Shown in pieces: positions 1 through 8,349 of a stretch of 64,000 nt of DNA. A program made the position numbers and the translations under genes. Position 1 is the stretch's first letter. Each line of letters begins with the position of its first letter. The DNA is from Candidatus Kuenenia stuttgartensis (lineage in GTDB: Bacteria > Planctomycetota > UBA11346), in contig CAMCMZ010000002.1 of NCBI GenBank assembly GCA_945876185.1, positions 88,073 to 152,072 on the forward strand. Direction: 5' to 3'. The notes beneath the pieces are model-generated. The model was not told the origin of the DNA. It did no database searches and saw only the letters and a list, made by a program, of their open reading frames with translations.

Positions 1-1
1 G

Positions 2-505
2 CTGGATGAGGATCTGGCGCGGCTCTTCGGGGTCACGACCAAGGTTTTCAACCAGGCGGTAAAACGTAACGGCAAGCGTTTCCCCAAGGACTTCCGCTTC
101 CAATTGACCCCTGAAGAAACTGGCCTCTTGAGGTCACAGATTGTGACCTCAAGTCCCCACGGTGGCCGCCGCTACCTGCCGTGGGCATTCACCCAAGAAG
201 GTGTGGCGATGCTGTCTGGCGTGCTGAACAGCCCGCGCGCCATTGCCGCCAACGTCGCGATCATGCGCGCCTTCGTGAAGCTGCGTCAGGCCATTGCCGT
301 CAATGCCGAACTGGCGAAGCGGCTGGCGGTGGTCGAGGCAAAACTGGATCAGCACCGGGCCGAGTTCGGCAAAACCGCATCCGAGACCGCACGTACACTT
401 GCTGAGCACGATGAGCACATCCGCATCGTGTTCGAGACCATCCGCCGCCTGATGGTCGAGGACGACCCCAAGCCACCGGTCCGGGTCGGATTCAAACTGA
501 CGTAG
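2..505 (+). CDS. ORF6N domain protein, 5' end cut by window
   Basis: The reading frame is open from base 2, so the start lies outside the window. The ORF-track ATG at 104 is internal. The visible N-terminus (LDEDLARLFGVTTKVFNQAV, then RFPKDFRFQLTPEE) matches the ORF6N domain, a DNA-binding module related to KilA-N that occurs in phage antirepressors and in many chromosomal proteins. The C-terminal part after about residue 95 is helical and charged, probably a coiled coil. The protein is likely a DNA-binding regulator of phage origin, but no other phage genes are visible. It runs convergently into pheS with only 8 bases between the stops. Family call is firm; function is unknown. Confidence 0.8.
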   Translation: MDEDLARLFGVTTKVFNQAVKRNGKRFPKDFRFQLTPEETGLLRSQIVTSSPHGGRRYLPWAFTQEGVAMLSGVLNSPRAIAANVAIMRAFVKLRQAIAVNAELAKRLAVVEAKLDQHRAEFGKTASETARTLAEHDEHIRIVFETIRRLMVEDDPKPPVRVGFKLT

Positions 506-513
506 GGGCCCGT

Positions 514-1563
514 CTACCCCGCCGCGAACTGCCTGAGAGAGCGCAAATCGGCGCCGTTCATCACCCGGATGTCGGCGATGCCGTGGCGGATCATCGCCAG
601 GCGCTCCAGGCCCATGCCGAAAGCAAAGCCGCTCCACTGGGTCGGATCGATGCCGCCGGCCGCGAGCACGTCGGGATGGATGAGGCCGCAGCCCATGAGT
701 TCCATCCAGCGGTGGTAGCGCACCGACGGATCGGCGCCGGGTGCGCGCACGTCAACATCGAAGCCCGGTTCGACGAAGGGATAGAACGCCGGACGCAGGC
801 GAACCTCGACATCGTCGCGTTTCAGCGCCGCCCCGAGCATGGTGCGGATCGCGCCGACCAGATGCGCGACGGTGATCTCGCGGTCGACCACAAAGCCTTC
901 GACCTGGGTGAAGGTGTTGTCGTGGGTGGCGTCGATGGCCTCATAGCGGAACACCTTGCCGACCACGACGTAGCGGAACGGCTGGTCTTTCGGGAGCTGA
1001 CCTGAGCCAGCGAGCTGATAGATCCGGCTCTGCACCGAACTGGTGTGGGTGCGCAGCAGGCGGCTGTTCGCACCGTGCTGGGGATGGTCGAGCCAGAAGG
1101 TGTCCTGCGCATCGCGGGCGGGATGGTTCTCGGGGATGTTGAGGCGGGTGAAGTTGTAGTCGTCGAGTTCGATGTGCGGGCCGTCGATCACGGCGAAGCC
1201 CATGGAGCGGAAGACGTCTTCGATCTCGTGCGCCAGAACGCTGAGCGGATGCAGGCTACCCGGACGCTGGCGTGGTTTCGGCTCGGTGAGATCGATCGGC
1301 GCGTCGATCTCGACCGCGCTGACCCGCGTCTGGGCCGCCTGCAGCGCGGCCTCGATCGCGGCTTTGCTTGCGTTCAGCTTCGGCCCGAGCACGCGTTTAT
1401 CCTCGGGCGGGGCGCTGCGGAAGGTATCCTGCAGGGCTTTCAACCGGCCCTGGCGGCCGAGGAAGGCAATGCGCACGGTTTCCACCGCAGCGGCATCAGC
1501 GGCGGCGGCGAAACCGGCCTCGGCCTCGGCGCGGGCGAGATCCAGATCGTCGGCAAGGGCCAT
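514..1563 (-). CDS. pheS: Phenylalanine--tRNA ligase alpha subunit
   Basis: PheS is the catalytic subunit of the alpha2-beta2 cytoplasmic enzyme that charges tRNA-Phe. The protein has the N-terminal helical arm, then class II motifs: the motif 2 region FRYVVVGKVFRYEAIDATHD, TQVEGFVVD, and the C-terminal GMGLERLAMIRHGI of motif 3. The ORF track starts at 1665, but that extension translates an 11-bp DNA repeat. The ATG at 1563 has a good Shine-Dalgarno (GGAGG, 5 nt upstream) and gives 349 residues, the usual PheS length. pheT does not follow downstream, so the subunits are encoded apart or at least not pheS-pheT adjacent in this orientation. Confidence 0.96.
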   Translation of the reverse strand: MALADDLDLARAEAEAGFAAAADAAAVETVRIAFLGRQGRLKALQDTFRSAPPEDKRVLGPKLNASKAAIEAALQAAQTRVSAVEIDAPIDLTEPKPRQRPGSLHPLSVLAHEIEDVFRSMGFAVIDGPHIELDDYNFTRLNIPENHPARDAQDTFWLDHPQHGANSRLLRTHTSSVQSRIYQLAGSGQLPKDQPFRYVVVGKVFRYEAIDATHDNTFTQVEGFVVDREITVAHLVGAIRTMLGAALKRDDVEVRLRPAFYPFVEPGFDVDVRAPGADPSVRYHRWMELMGCGLIHPDVLAAGGIDPTQWSGFAFGMGLERLAMIRHGIADIRVMNGADLRSLRQFAAG

Positions 1564-1573
1564 GAAATCCTCC

Positions 1574-1628
1574 AACGGGCGGGCAACGGGCGGGCAACGG
1601 GCGGGCAACGGGCGGGCAACGGGCGGGG
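1574..1628. repeat. Five tandem 11-bp repeats in pheS leader
   Basis: The unit AACGGGCGGGC is repeated five times head to tail, the last copy ending GGGG instead of GGGC. The array begins 11 bases upstream of the pheS start codon and lies in the short divergent region between pheS and the helicase gene. It would be in the pheS 5' leader, or part of its promoter region, and keeps an artificial N-terminal extension of pheS open. It may vary in copy number by slippage. Confidence 0.9.
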
Positions 1629-1712
1629 AAACTAGCGCCGGCCGCGTGTTCGGGAAGCGTGCCACCTCGCCGCCATTGCCCGACCGGCCACGGGACTAAC
1701 GTCCCCCTCCTC

Positions 1713-4043
1713 ATGGCGATCGACGTCTTCAAGGACATGAACCCGGAACAGCGCGAAGCGATCGCGCACCTCGACGGATCGCTGCTGGTAATCGCGGGCG
1801 CGGGCTCGGGCAAGACGCGCGTCATCACCCACCGCATCGCCCACATCATCCAGGCCAAGGCAGTGCGGCCCGACCGCATCCTCGCGATCACCTTCACCAA
1901 CAAGGCCGCCGGCGAGATGAAGGAGCGCGTCCACCGCCTGATCGGCCTGCAGACGCCGTGGATCACCACTTTCCATTCCGCCGGACTGCGGTTCCTCAAG
2001 CAGGAATCCGAGCGCCTGGGCTTCGAACATCCCTTCACCGTCCTCGACCAGGATGACCAGGTCCGCATCTACCGCCGCATCATCAAGGAAAACGGCTGGG
2101 ATCCCAAGATCGTCGACGCGAAGAAGGTCCAGTCGCGCATCAGCGCCTGGAAGAACGAACTCAAGGACATCGCCACCTACAATTCCGATGATGAAGAGGC
2201 GATGTGGGCCAAGCGCTGCTGGGAACATTACGCCCGCATCTGCCGCGCCGAATGCCAGCTCGACTTCGACGACCTGCTGGTCAAGCCGGTCGAGCTGATG
2301 GAGCGCGACAAGGATCTGCATGCGAAGTGGGTCGACCGTTTCCCCTATGTGCTGATCGACGAATTCCAGGACACCAACGCGGTGCAGTACCGGCTGGTCA
2401 AGCTGCTCGCGGTGCACCGCAACGTCTGCGCCACCGGGGACCCGGACCAGGCGATCTACGGCTGGCGCGGGGCGGATCTGGGCAACATCCTCACCTTTGA
2501 GCAGGATTTCCAGCCCTGCCGGCGCGTGCTGCTCGAGACCAACTATCGTTCGACCAAGATCATCCTGCGCGCGGCCCAGGGCGTGGTGTCCAACAACGAA
2601 CGGCGAATGGACAAGACCATCCGCACCAACAACGCCGACGGCGAACGCATCCGCCTGCTCGCGGTCGATGACGAATCGGCCGAGGCCTTCGCCGTCGCCG
2701 CCGCGATCGATCGCATGCGCAACCTCGGCCGGCCGCTTAACCACATCGCGGTGTTCTACCGCATCAGCTCGCTCTCGCGTACGCTTGAGGACGCTCTGCG
2801 CCGACGCGACCTGCCGCACCGCATCATCGGCGGCCTGCGCTTCTATGACCGCGCCGAGATCAAGGACGTGCTGGCCTATCTGCGCCTGATGGTCAATCCC
2901 GCCGACCGCACCAGCCTGGCGCGCATCGCCAACGTGCCCCGGCGCGGCCTCGGCCCGGCCACGATCGAAAAGCTGTTCACCCTCGCCGACGATGAACAGG
3001 TTGGTCCGCTGGAAGTGCTGGAACGCGACGACCTGCTCGACCGCATCGCGGTCGGCCGCGCCAGCACCGGCTTCCGCGATTTCGCCCGCATCTGGCGCAT
3101 GCTGCGCGTGGTGCCCAAGGGCGACCCGGTCGCCTGCGTCCGCGCGGTGCTCGGCTTCACCAACATCGAAGAGCACTACCAGCGCGACGACAACGAGGAT
3201 GAATCGGCGGAGGCCTTGCCCGGAGCGAAGCGCAAGGCCGGCGAGGCGGCGGAAAGCGGCACCGAAAAGGTCGCCAACGTGCGCGAAATGGGCAACGCCG
3301 CCGCCGGCTACCGCGAGGCGCACCCCGACGGTGGCCTGAACGGCTTCCTCGAACACGTCGCCCTGGTGACCAGCGTCGACCAGGACGACGACACCGCCGA
3401 CCAGGTCCGCCTGATGACCCTGCACGCCGCCAAAGGCCTGGAATTCCCCGTCGTCTTCATCGTCGCCTGCGAACAGGGCATCTTCCCGCTCATGCGCGGC
3501 GGCCAGATCGCCGACCTGGAAGAGGAGCGCCGGCTGATGTACGTCGGCATCACCCGCGCGATGGAGGAACTGTATCTCAGCCGCGCGCGCCAGCGCCGCC
3601 AGTGGGGCGAGACCAACCAGACCGAGGACAGCCAGTTCCTGATCGAGATCCCCGCCGACTGCTTCACCGACAAGGACGCCAGCACCAACCGTCCGCCACC
3701 GCCACCCAAACGCTGGCAGCGCGGCAGCCAGGGCCGCGGCGCCTATGTGCGCGATGCCGTGCCCGCCGGCCGCCAGCGCGGCGGCGATCCGCGCAGCGAC
3801 TTGCGCGAACCGGTGGGCGATGATCCGCCCGATGCCCAGCACGATCCCGACGACGAACCGGTGATCTTCACCGATGATCCTTTCCGCCCCGGCGACCGCA
3901 TCGTCCACGATATGTTCGGCCAGGGCCGCATCGAACGCCTGACCGGATCATCCGGCAACCGCACCCTGGTCGTGCGCTTCGAACGGCACGGGCGCAAGGA
4001 ATTGGCGTGGGCGTTTGCGAAGGACAAGATCCTGATGCGGTGA
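1713..4043 (+). CDS. pcrA: UvrD/PcrA-type superfamily 1 DNA helicase
   Basis: ATP-dependent 3'-5' DNA helicase of the UvrD/PcrA/Rep family, acting in nucleotide excision repair, mismatch repair and removal of replication blocks. SF1 motifs are in order: motif I AGAGSGKTR (about residue 27), Ia AITFTNKAA, II DEFQDTN, III QAIYGWRGAD, IV NYRST, V MTLHAAKGLEFPVVF and VI YVGITRAMEEL. The C-terminus has a proline- and arginine-rich linker followed by a PcrA-like tail (GDRIVHDMFGQGRIERL). The start at 1713 gives 776 residues and begins MAIDVFKDMNPEQREAI, the normal family N-terminus. The ORF-track start at 1659 adds residues overlapping the pheS leader. Divergent from pheS. Confidence 0.95.
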   Translation: MAIDVFKDMNPEQREAIAHLDGSLLVIAGAGSGKTRVITHRIAHIIQAKAVRPDRILAITFTNKAAGEMKERVHRLIGLQTPWITTFHSAGLRFLKQESERLGFEHPFTVLDQDDQVRIYRRIIKENGWDPKIVDAKKVQSRISAWKNELKDIATYNSDDEEAMWAKRCWEHYARICRAECQLDFDDLLVKPVELMERDKDLHAKWVDRFPYVLIDEFQDTNAVQYRLVKLLAVHRNVCATGDPDQAIYGWRGADLGNILTFEQDFQPCRRVLLETNYRSTKIILRAAQGVVSNNERRMDKTIRTNNADGERIRLLAVDDESAEAFAVAAAIDRMRNLGRPLNHIAVFYRISSLSRTLEDALRRRDLPHRIIGGLRFYDRAEIKDVLAYLRLMVNPADRTSLARIANVPRRGLGPATIEKLFTLADDEQVGPLEVLERDDLLDRIAVGRASTGFRDFARIWRMLRVVPKGDPVACVRAVLGFTNIEEHYQRDDNEDESAEALPGAKRKAGEAAESGTEKVANVREMGNAAAGYREAHPDGGLNGFLEHVALVTSVDQDDDTADQVRLMTLHAAKGLEFPVVFIVACEQGIFPLMRGGQIADLEEERRLMYVGITRAMEELYLSRARQRRQWGETNQTEDSQFLIEIPADCFTDKDASTNRPPPPPKRWQRGSQGRGAYVRDAVPAGRQRGGDPRSDLREPVGDDPPDAQHDPDDEPVIFTDDPFRPGDRIVHDMFGQGRIERLTGSSGNRTLVVRFERHGRKELAWAFAKDKILMR

Positions 4044-4065
4044 TGGCTTGGGTTCCAGGAATTGG

Positions 4066-4443
4066 TCAGATCCGGAAAATGTCCAATTCCAGATCATTGA
4101 TGACGCGAAAATGCTTGGCGTTCCCCGTGCTGAGCACGATTCCACGTTCGACCGCCGTCGCCGCGATCAGGGCATCGGCCATGGTCATGCCGTCCTTGAT
4201 CGCGTGTTCCTCCAGGTAGATGGCCGCGCGGTGGCCGATGTTCTCGCTCAGGGGCAGCACGGGAATGCCCAGGTCGGTCAGGAACGCGGCGATCACCGTG
4301 AGTTCCTTTTTGTCGCGCGCTCCTTGCACCAGTTCCATGTAGGTGATCACGCTGATGGTCGGGGTCGCGTCGCTCTCGATCGCCCGGGCCGCCTTGGCGA
4401 CCCCCCGGAAACACCAGATCAAGACATCAGTGTCAAAGAGCAT
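4066..4443 (-). CDS. PIN-domain toxin (VapC-like)
   Basis: Probable ribonuclease toxin of a type II toxin-antitoxin pair. The start at 4443 gives MLFDTDVLIWCF, the standard PIN beginning with the first metal-binding Asp. Further acidic residues are in YMELVQGAR and in MTMADALIAATAVERG, and the protein ends with ATGNxxHF-like STGNAKHFRVI. That is the full PIN active-site set in about 125 residues. The gene overlaps the end of the antitoxin gene by 11 bases, so the two are cotranscribed and probably coupled in translation. The PIN family cleaves RNA, commonly tRNA; the target here cannot be read from the sequence. Confidence 0.9.
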   Translation of the reverse strand: MLFDTDVLIWCFRGVAKAARAIESDATPTISVITYMELVQGARDKKELTVIAAFLTDLGIPVLPLSENIGHRAAIYLEEHAIKDGMTMADALIAATAVERGIVLSTGNAKHFRVINDLELDIFRI

Positions 4444-4702
4444 GCCCGCGTCCCCGGCGCAGGGCGCGGACCTGGGCCGGGACATCGGCAGCATCGGCAC
4501 GATCCGCCCACATGCCGAAGGCGGGATGATCGCTGACGCTGCGCCGGGCTTTTCCGGACTTCCCGCCGATCTTGCTGCCGCCGGCCGCGACCAGGATGGC
4601 CCGTTCCTTGCCGCGATGGAGGATGGTCACCTGCCCCTGGCGATCGAGGGCGCGCAGCACTTCCGGCATGCGGCGGCGGAGATCGAGGATGGTGGCCTGC
4701 AT
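4433..4702 (-). CDS. Phd/YefM-type antitoxin (VapB role)
   Basis: Antitoxin partner of the overlapping PIN toxin. With the start at 4702 the protein is 89 residues: MQATILDLRRRMPEVLRALDRQGQVTILHRGKERAILV, the Phd/YefM fold in which the N-terminal part binds DNA. A Lys/Arg-rich middle and disordered C-terminal half would wrap the toxin. The ORF-track start at 4813 adds 37 residues with no family resemblance. The DNA just upstream carries a TGTACA-centred palindrome, the core recognised by YefM/Phd proteins, so autoregulation is likely. Confidence 0.85.
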   Translation of the reverse strand: MQATILDLRRRMPEVLRALDRQGQVTILHRGKERAILVAAGGSKIGGKSGKARRSVSDHPAFGMWADRADAADVPAQVRALRRGRGHAL

Positions 4703-4714
4703 GACAGTGCTCCG

Positions 4715-4731
4715 GTGTACACTCGGAGTGT
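4715..4731 (-). promoter_or_regulatory. Probable antitoxin operator (TGTACA palindrome)
   Basis: GTGTACAC (4715-4722) is a perfect 8-bp palindrome with the TGTACA core known from YefM-YoeB and Phd-Doc operators. It overlaps a second palindrome, ACACTCGGAGTGT (4719-4731). Both lie 13-29 bases upstream of the antitoxin start, where a bound repressor would block transcription. The role is inferred from sequence and position. Confidence 0.6.
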
Positions 4732-5157
4732 GCAGTTCAGCGATTCCCGGGCAAGGTCGGGTCGAACCGGGCCAGGTAAAAATCAGCCTAAAATTCGCAA
4801 ACGAGCCTCGCATTTTTCAGCAAGTTGGCACGGGTAATAGGGTTGGTGAATTTCCCGCGGGCACCAATCGGGTGAGGAGATCGGATCGGCCTTCCCCGCC
4901 TTGAACGCGGGCCACACCGATCATCGTCCAGACCGATGCGCCAAAAAATCCAGCAAAAATCGCAAGTGCGCCCCAGATGCAAGGCGGGAGGAAGGAGTTG
5001 GGCAGCGCCGCGTCGGGACGGGTGAGGCCATACGGCTTCCTGGCCCAGAAGGAAGACCTGACGTCAACCCTCGTTCGGTGGCGGCGACAATCACCCGTCC
5101 TGACAATGACAACTGACGACCAACGCAGCAGGTGGGGTGCAATTGCGATTTTTAGAG
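4732..5157. other. Intergenic stretch with no recognisable gene
   Basis: About 425 bases between the toxin-antitoxin operator and the stop of the secreted-protein gene. Short open frames exist on both strands (for example around 4921-5142 minus), but none has a family-like sequence, a credible ribosome site or consistent codon structure. I see no tRNA, terminator or repeat in it. It may hold decayed DNA. Confidence 0.5.
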
Positions 5158-5799
5158 TCAGCGCGCCTCGACCACCAGATCGTCGAACAGGATCGGCTTG
5201 CCACCGACCGGGATGCCCCAGGCGACGGCGCGGCCGGCGGGCAGGGGTTTGTCGAGGGTGGCGGTGATGGTCGCGGTGGCAGGTTCGGGCTGGCCGTCGG
5301 CCCAGACTTTTCCCTCGACGGTGACGCCGCCATTGGAAATGGAACGGGTGGTGATGGCGAAGCGGGTCCAGGTCGCCGTGGCCCAGGTGGGGTAGGGGAC
5401 GGTGGCGAGCACGGTGTCGCCCTGGGCGATTTCGACCGCGTCCTTGGCGGTCGCCAGGCGCACGGTGGCGCCGCTGACGCCGTTGAGGCCGATCCCGAAC
5501 GTCGGCGACTGGCGGCCTTTCTTCTCGGCCTTGATCTTCAACCGTGCGGTGGCGGCGTCCTTGCGCTGCGGTCCGAAAAGCACGCTGTAGGTGTCGAGCG
5601 GGGTCGGCGTCAATGCCAAGGCCTTGCCGGCGCCGTCCGCGACCAGGGTGTACTCGCCGCTGCACATGAGGTCGTCGGGCACGGCCTCGAGCTTGTCGAA
5701 GTTCTCGGCATAGAGCGGTGCGGCGTCACCGGCGCGGAGGCCGCAGACCGACAGTGCGGCGCAGCAGGCGAGGGTGAGGATGGGAAGAGATGGGCGCAT
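5158..5799 (-). CDS. Secreted protein, probable lectin-like beta-sandwich
   Basis: The start at 5799 gives a clear signal peptide, MRPSLPILTLACCAALSVCG followed by LRAGDAAP, and a mature protein of about 190 residues. The mature part is rich in beta-strand patterns (FGIGLNGVSGATVRL, TWTRFAITTRSI) and ends KPILFDDLVVEAR. This resembles the concanavalin-A-like/3-keto-disaccharide hydrolase (DUF1080-like) sandwich that also forms the C-terminus of the propeller protein at 19511-21826. I cannot assign a substrate. The ORF-track start at 5865 runs into an intergenic repeat and is rejected. Confidence 0.6.
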   Translation of the reverse strand: MRPSLPILTLACCAALSVCGLRAGDAAPLYAENFDKLEAVPDDLMCSGEYTLVADGAGKALALTPTPLDTYSVLFGPQRKDAATARLKIKAEKKGRQSPTFGIGLNGVSGATVRLATAKDAVEIAQGDTVLATVPYPTWATATWTRFAITTRSISNGGVTVEGKVWADGQPEPATATITATLDKPLPAGRAVAWGIPVGGKPILFDDLVVEAR

Positions 5800-5849
5800 G
5801 GGAGATTCCTCAAAGATAGGAGGGATGTGGAAGGAAGCGGGAGGAGATA

Positions 5850-5990
5850 GCCACAAAGAGCACAAAGGTCACAAAGGGGGGGAAAAGAAACAGGCGCAGT
5901 GAACGCAGGACAGGGAGATGGCAACCGAATGGGGAGCGGTATGAATGCCGTCATCCACAACCCTTTGTGAACTTTGTGCCCTTTGTGGCC
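5850..5990. repeat. CACAAAG inverted-repeat element, copy A
   Basis: The left arm (5850-5877) reads GCCACAAAGAGCACAAAG and on; the right arm (5962-5990) is its near-perfect reverse complement. The arms are about 28 bp and enclose about 84 bp of unrelated sequence. Two more copies of the same arm family occur at 39212-39285 and 56172-56355, each intergenic or at a gene end. The element sits between the convergent-free ends of the secreted-protein gene (its 5' side) and the stop of the AMP-ligase gene. Confidence 0.85.
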
Positions 5991-6008
5991 AATCCATCTC
6001 CCGCGGAT

Positions 6009-7280
6009 TCATAGCCGGATCCAGCGTTTGGACTTCAGCTCCGGTCGCGGCAGGGTGCCCGGCGAAACCGATCGCACCGGGATGCGCAGCGACAGCGCGG
6101 CGCGCAGTTCCTCGTGCAGGCGCTGGGCGAGCTGGTCGCCGTCGGCGCCCGGCTGCGGTTCAGATTCGACGGTGAGTTCGAGCATGCCGCGCTCGCTGGC
6201 GAGCAGGCAGCGGAACTCGGCGAGTTCACCGAATCGCCGCGCCACCGATTCGATAGCGGCGGGCCAAACGTTGATGCCGCGAATCACCACCATGTCGTCG
6301 CTGCGGCCAAGAATGCCGCCGTCGAGCGCAAGATGCGCCACGCCCTCCGGCGGTTCAGTGGCCGCGCGCACCAGATCACCGGTGCGGTAGCGCAAGAGCG
6401 GCGAGCCGAGACGGCCGAGGTTGGTGAGCACCAGTTCGCCAATCGCGCCGGCTGGCACCGGCGCCAGGGTCGCGGGATCGATGATTTCGGCGATGTAGGA
6501 CGTTTCCAGGATGTGGAGGAATCGTGGATGTTCCACGTTCTGCCACGACACCGGGCCGATCTCGGTCATGCCGTGGTGGTCGACGACCACCGCGCCTGGC
6601 CAAAGACGGTTCAGGATGGCGCGGGTCTCGGGAATGCTTCCGCCGGGTTCACCGGCGACAAACAGGCGGCGCAGGGTCGGCACCGCGATGCCCTCGGCCT
6701 GCGCCGTCTCGCCCAGTCGAATTGCATAGGTCGGGGTTGCGAGCAGCACCGTGACGCCGGCATCGCGCATGAGTTCCAACCGGGCGCGGGAACTCAGGCC
6801 ACCGCCGGGCAGACAGCAACAGCCCAGGCGAGCGGCGGCTTCGAAGGCGGTCCAGAAGCCGAGGAAAGGCCCGAACGAAAATGCTGCGAAAACCCGGTCA
6901 TTCCGGCCGATTCCCACAAAGTGCAGGAAGCGCACCCAGTTGCCGAGCATCCATTCCCAACTGGAGGCGGTGTCGAGCCAGCGCAGTGGCACCCCGGTCG
7001 AACCGCTGGTCTGGCAAAAGCGCGAGTAGCGGCCGAGGTCGTAGGTGAGGTTGCTGCCGAACGGAGGATGGGCGCGTTGATCCGCAACCAGTTCCGCCTT
7101 GGTGGTGAATGGGAAACGTGCGTGGAAAACAGCACGATCGCAGGTCGCGGTCGTCAATCCGGCCTGGCACAGCTTCGTCGTCCAGAATGGATTCGCGCCG
7201 TCGATTTCGCGCAACAACGCTGCAAGCAGGCGATCCTGCTCCTCACGTATCAATTCGCGGGTTTCCACGCTGCGCGGCAT
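6009..7280 (-). CDS. AMP-forming acyl/aryl-CoA ligase, PaaK/F390-synthetase family
   Basis: ANL-superfamily enzyme that adenylates a carboxylic acid, usually before transfer to CoA. The nucleotide P-loop is QTSGSTGVPLRW (about residue 90). A HHGMTEIGPVSWQN segment corresponds to the A5 motif, and LLRYRTGDLVRA carries the ribose-binding Asp. The C-terminal domain ends in SVSPGTLPRPELKSKRWIRL. The length of 423 residues fits phenylacetate-CoA ligase relatives. It lies 3 bases downstream of a small DMT-type membrane protein gene, so the two are probably one operon. Substrate unknown; an aromatic acid is possible by family. Confidence 0.85.
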   Translation of the reverse strand: MPRSVETRELIREEQDRLLAALLREIDGANPFWTTKLCQAGLTTATCDRAVFHARFPFTTKAELVADQRAHPPFGSNLTYDLGRYSRFCQTSGSTGVPLRWLDTASSWEWMLGNWVRFLHFVGIGRNDRVFAAFSFGPFLGFWTAFEAAARLGCCCLPGGGLSSRARLELMRDAGVTVLLATPTYAIRLGETAQAEGIAVPTLRRLFVAGEPGGSIPETRAILNRLWPGAVVVDHHGMTEIGPVSWQNVEHPRFLHILETSYIAEIIDPATLAPVPAGAIGELVLTNLGRLGSPLLRYRTGDLVRAATEPPEGVAHLALDGGILGRSDDMVVIRGINVWPAAIESVARRFGELAEFRCLLASERGMLELTVESEPQPGADGDQLAQRLHEELRAALSLRIPVRSVSPGTLPRPELKSKRWIRL

Positions 7281-7283
7281 GGC

Positions 7284-7850
7284 TCAGCGCGTCGACGCAA
7301 CGCTGGATACTGGTGCTTCGGGCGCCTTCACGACCTCGGCTGGCTTCTTGGGCGGTGGATTTGCGGGCTTGTAGAGCGACACCAGCGAGGCACCGGCAAT
7401 GGCGAGCAGGATACCGAGCACGAACTGCCAGCGGATCGCGCCGAGTCCCTCGGCGGGCGGATGCAGGATAATCGCGGTCACCGCGTTGATGATCGGTGCC
7501 CCGGCGAAGACGATAGTCATCACCACCACCGGGTTGCCTTTCGCTCCGAAGGCGAGCAGCACGCCAAGGGCGCCGATCGCGCCCACGATGCCAGCCGCCA
7601 GCGACCACCACAGGCCCTTGCCGGGATAGCTCCAGTCTGCTCCGTTCATCCACAGGATGGCGAGCGGCGCGAGCACGGCGGTGAGAAAGTAGGCTACGCC
7701 GACGATGAGGAACGCTTTGATGCGGCCGTTCGCGGGATCGGCCATGCCGAGCTGGCCGGTGTGAAGAAGGATGCCGTAGACACCCCACGACACCACGGTG
7801 GTGAGGGTGAAGACGATCCAGAGGGCGGGATTGGTGAGGGCGGAGGGCAT
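7284..7850 (-). CDS. Small DMT/EamA-like membrane protein
   Basis: 188 residues with about five hydrophobic helices (WIVFTLTTVVSWGVYGILL, AFLIVGVAYFLTAVLAPLAIL, LAAGIVGAIGALGVLLAFG, VVVMTIVFAGAPIINAVTAI, FVLGILLAIAGASLVSLY). The repeated small-residue pattern and the last helix resemble one half of a drug/metabolite transporter of the EamA type. A proline/lysine-rich cytoplasmic tail follows. Half-size DMT proteins act as dimers. It precedes the AMP-ligase gene by 3 bases, so a shared role, such as moving the ligase substrate, is possible but unproven. Confidence 0.7.
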   Translation of the reverse strand: MPSALTNPALWIVFTLTTVVSWGVYGILLHTGQLGMADPANGRIKAFLIVGVAYFLTAVLAPLAILWMNGADWSYPGKGLWWSLAAGIVGAIGALGVLLAFGAKGNPVVVMTIVFAGAPIINAVTAIILHPPAEGLGAIRWQFVLGILLAIAGASLVSLYKPANPPPKKPAEVVKAPEAPVSSVASTR

Positions 7851-7870
7851 GGGGTCCTTTTAGGCTTCGA

Positions 7871-8305
7871 TCAAAAGGGGAAATCGTCGTTACGTGATAC
7901 ACGCTCGACTTCCCTGTCCTTTGAAAACAGGGCGAAAACATCAGACATAATCCGATTGACCGAAGCCACTCGGTCAACCGCAATCACCTTCGTGAGTTTT
8001 CTCCAACTCCAGACCTTATCTTCGGTCACCGAGGACATGACAGCATAGTCGTGCACATTTCCCGCCTCATCTGGACGGCAATACACGGTGAGTCCAAGGG
8101 GAATCGCCAGGCCCTTGACCTCAATCCACCAACCCCAGTCCTCATTGCAAAACCAGGGGATGTCGTGGTCTGCTTCTCTCAGGTTGTCCTGAAGGTACTG
8201 GCAGATCGCCCGTCCATACATCCCGGGATTGACCAGTTCCTCGTCCTCTCCAGGCATCTTGTGAAATTTCCTGGTATGGATGGCAACGCAGATGCCAGGG
8301 ATCAT
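7871..8305 (-). CDS. Hypothetical protein
   Basis: I do not recognise this family. With the ATG at 8305 the product is about 144 residues, soluble, Trp-rich in the middle (DIPWFCNEDWGWWIEVKG) and ending VERVSRNDDFPF. The ORF-track start at 8371 adds residues translated from the neighbouring palindromic repeat and is unlikely. Base composition is less GC-rich than the neighbours, which suggests acquired DNA. The Trp/Asp pattern resembles small immunity- or phage-type hypothetical proteins, but that is only an impression. Its stop is 20 bases upstream of the DMT-type gene. Confidence 0.6.
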   Translation of the reverse strand: MIPGICVAIHTRKFHKMPGEDEELVNPGMYGRAICQYLQDNLREADHDIPWFCNEDWGWWIEVKGLAIPLGLTVYCRPDEAGNVHDYAVMSSVTEDKVWSWRKLTKVIAVDRVASVNRIMSDVFALFSKDREVERVSRNDDFPF

Positions 8306-8349
8306 GGGATGACCAGTCCGTCGCATCGGCCCACGTCGGCACCACCACG

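Noticed and set aside
1574-1628. Possible CRISPR array
   Set aside because: Units are 11 bp with no spacers and no cas genes; a simple tandem repeat.
1632-3908. 758-residue minus-strand ORF
   Set aside because: Antisense to the UvrD/PcrA helicase, whose motifs are unambiguous.
4817-5665. 282-residue minus-strand ORF
   Set aside because: It overlaps the secreted-protein gene in another frame and shows Arg/His-rich shadow composition.
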